Below are positions 61,854 to 64,000 of a stretch of 64,000 bases of DNA, piece after piece. Position 1 is the first letter of the stretch, and every line of letters starts with the position of its first letter. Below the pieces are notes generated by a model, which made no database searches, had not been told where the DNA came from, and was given only the letters and a program-made list of their open reading frames with translations. This DNA comes from Embiotoca jacksoni (Eukaryota; Chordata; Actinopteri; Embiotocidae), in NCBI GenBank assembly GCA_022577435.1, contig JAKOON010000006.1, forward strand, positions 11,327,001 through 11,391,000, given 5' to 3'. Both the position numbers and the translations under genes were made by a program.

Positions 61854-64000
61854 CTGCAGGGCGAGGAGTAGGGGACACAAAAAAGTCAGAGGTTGAACCA
61901 GAACCACAGATCAGTCCAGGCATCATCCAGAATCAGTCCTCTGTATGTGACTGCTGACACTCATTAGCAGGCTGGGAATTCCTAACAGCCTTCAGTTTTA
62001 TTTTCAAACATTCATAAAAGACAGCAGCTCTTACTGACAGACGATGACTTTGATCAGGACTTAAATATTGGTTTATGAAAAAAACGTCCTAAATTTTAGT
62101 GAACTTCAGGAAACACGTGAAATCACAATCTGGGTTCATCAATTATATTCAACAAATTAAATGGCATATCAGCAGAAGAGAAAATGGGGACATTTTAACT
62201 ACTCTCTCAAACCATAAAATGTAATTTTTTTTTTTTTTAACATAAGACAATAAAACTTTATGGACAAAGACAATAAAGTCAACATATCGATCATGTCCAC
62301 CATCAAAAATCAGCCCTGAGGCAGTTTTACGTTTATTCTTTTCACTCGTGCGTCATCTGACTGACGCCTGTTTATCAAGATCAAACACATCACCTGAAGA
62401 ATCAAGCCCTGTTTCTCGGCCTATCTGGCTGCCGTGGGGTCAGCGCGCCACACCCGAGGCGTTCCTTAAATTTCCACCATTCCTCAGCGGCTGACTGAGT
62501 GGGTGCCACTCCCCTCTGTCACTGTTTGTACTGCACTCGATGACACTCGTTTGGCTGAGAAACGTAAAGCGGCGCCTACTACAGCTATAAAACTGAATAA
62601 TAGGTCAGTTTATGGTTTGAATGAAGACAACACAGGATGATGTTGTAATCTAATGCAAACAATTACTTCGGTAACTAAATGTGGTGGGTTTGAGTAAATG
62701 ACGAGGGGGTGATTGATTAAGGTGGAGGTGCTTTAAATCAAAGTGTGTGCAAACATGTGTGAAGGTGTGTATTTATACAAGGGAGGACAATAAGGGAACT
62801 TTGCAGACACATTTGTGGCAAACAGGCAAATATGCAGGTACGGAGTGCTGCCTTTGCACTTAATTAAATCTAGTTGGCTTTCTTAATCAGGTGCAGAACA
62901 ACATTTCATCGAAGAGCAACTTAACAAATATTTTACCCAATAGACTTAATGTGTCCATTTTGGCGTGGTCAGTAAAGCCTCCTCACAAACATATCTGTAC
63001 ATAGAAATATATTTTTATTTGACCCCACATTGATTCACCGGCAAAGTGCTATTTAATGCCAGGGCTGCAAAATTACTTGATATTTTCTTTTGTATGACCC
63101 TTTAACTCAGCGATACATCCTCATAATATGCAGCACATCACTCGGAAATCACAGCTGTGTGAAGCGAGAAACTTTGTTCTTTTGTGTGAACAAAACAACA
63201 CAAGTCCACATAAACTGCTCCTCTTCACAGATCAATCAAAATGTGATGACATTTTGCATGTTAAACTCTTTCTTTTTCACCTGAGAGATTGTTCCACAAA
63301 TGTCTATACAACATGATGCACAACACAGCTAGAATACTCTGTTAAAAAACACAAAATCTTGGGTTCGAATCTAAAAATGATGAAAAAAATTTGAAAAAGG
63401 TGGCAGTTGATGAGAGCTTGTTTGCTCTCAGCGTAAACCTTGTGTACATTTAATGAAGAGTTGGAAGAAGATGATACAGTTAGGTATAAGAGCCTTAAAG
63501 CATCTCCAACCTGAAAAGACTGCATTCATTCTGACATGATGCCAATGTAAAACCCTGAACCAAAGAATGCCGTCAATCCATCGAACACCTCTCTGGGTAA
63601 CTTGACCTGCACACATACCACAGCTATCTCAGAGCATAAAGACACATCCCCCTGAGGAGAAAACAAGTAAGACAGATTTAGGGCTGCCTCGATGTAATTT
63701 CACAGAGTTCTGTGATGATGGAGTGACAGAGGAATGAGGAGTCATGTCTCTCTCCTGCTCTGAGTCACTGAGCTGCGAGCTGATCTGGTTCTGCAGCCAC
63801 TTTCACAATGATCTCCCTGTTCCCACTCACTCAGCAGGAGAGGCAGGTTTGTGTGTGTGTGGGGGTAGGTGGGTGGTGAGCACGCCAGCATTATTTCTTA
63901 AGAAATACAAGTGCCATTGTTTAAATGACCTCCTCTGGTTATGAGTAAAAACTGTAAAAGCAGTAATTATTTTTTGTTCGGACTCAGCTTCATCTGGAAG
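61854..64000. other. evpl: 5'-most visible evpl intron, no exon found
   Basis: The exon at 61853-61754 begins with one base that completes a codon, so a coding exon with the start codon must lie further upstream. I looked on the minus strand for an ATG frame ending in a donor in the right phase and found none that was convincing. A GC-richer patch at about 62,420-62,590 is unexplained. The start exon is probably outside the window. Confidence 0.55.

Noticed and set aside
61854..64000. First coding exon of evpl
   Set aside because: No minus-strand ATG frame ending in a donor of the required phase was convincing, so I treat the exon as outside the window.

Overview
The window is nuclear DNA of a ray-finned fish, most likely a teleost. 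The genes are split by introns with GT..AG borders, they encode vertebrate proteins, and the repeats (Tc1-like transposon with paired direct repeats, tRNA-derived SINEs, hAT-like and Harbinger-like short elements, LINE 3' remnants) are of kinds common in teleosts. No bacterial, plasmid or viral gene was seen. Exon borders were read by eye from splice sites, reading phase and remembered mammalian protein sequences; no alignment was run.

Four protein-coding genes account for nearly all supported coding sequence. (1) rhbdf2 (iRhom2), minus strand: 17 coding exons from 18020 down to 16, with a probable non-coding first exon near 28.9 kb. (2) acox1 (peroxisomal acyl-CoA oxidase 1), minus strand: 14 coding exons from 46655 to 34402 plus one extra alternative exon. 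The predicted product is 661 residues and ends in SKL. (3) ten1 (CST-complex subunit), plus strand: three exons, 46885-48443, head to head with acox1. (4) evpl (envoplakin), minus strand: 21 exons from 61853 to 50078. Its first coding exon lies beyond the right edge.

The set matches human 17q25, where RHBDF2, ACOX1, TEN1 and EVPL lie close together. The acox1-ten1-evpl order and orientations are as in human, but no CDK3-like gene is seen between ten1 and evpl. The genes do not form one pathway. rhbdf2 controls ADAM17 trafficking, acox1 starts peroxisomal beta-oxidation, ten1 acts at telomeres and evpl links desmosomes to keratin. rhbdf2 and evpl share a medical history, because both were considered for the tylosis with oesophageal cancer locus.

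Non-coding layout: 0.45-6.9 kb is a large rhbdf2 intron. 18-28.9 kb is its long 5' intron, with a SINE and a LINE remnant. 28.9-29.3 kb is the probable rhbdf2 promoter, with a GC-box minisatellite. 29.3-34.4 kb is a repeat-rich spacer with a broken Tc1-like copy. 48.4-50.1 kb holds the converging 3' ends of ten1 and evpl. 61.9-64 kb is the 5'-most visible evpl intron. I found no convincing undescribed system. The best leads are the two alternative acox1 exons, splice acceptors built on microsatellites, a GC-box minisatellite at a promoter, a 60-residue beat in the envoplakin rod, and an unexplained 188-codon open frame inside acox1.
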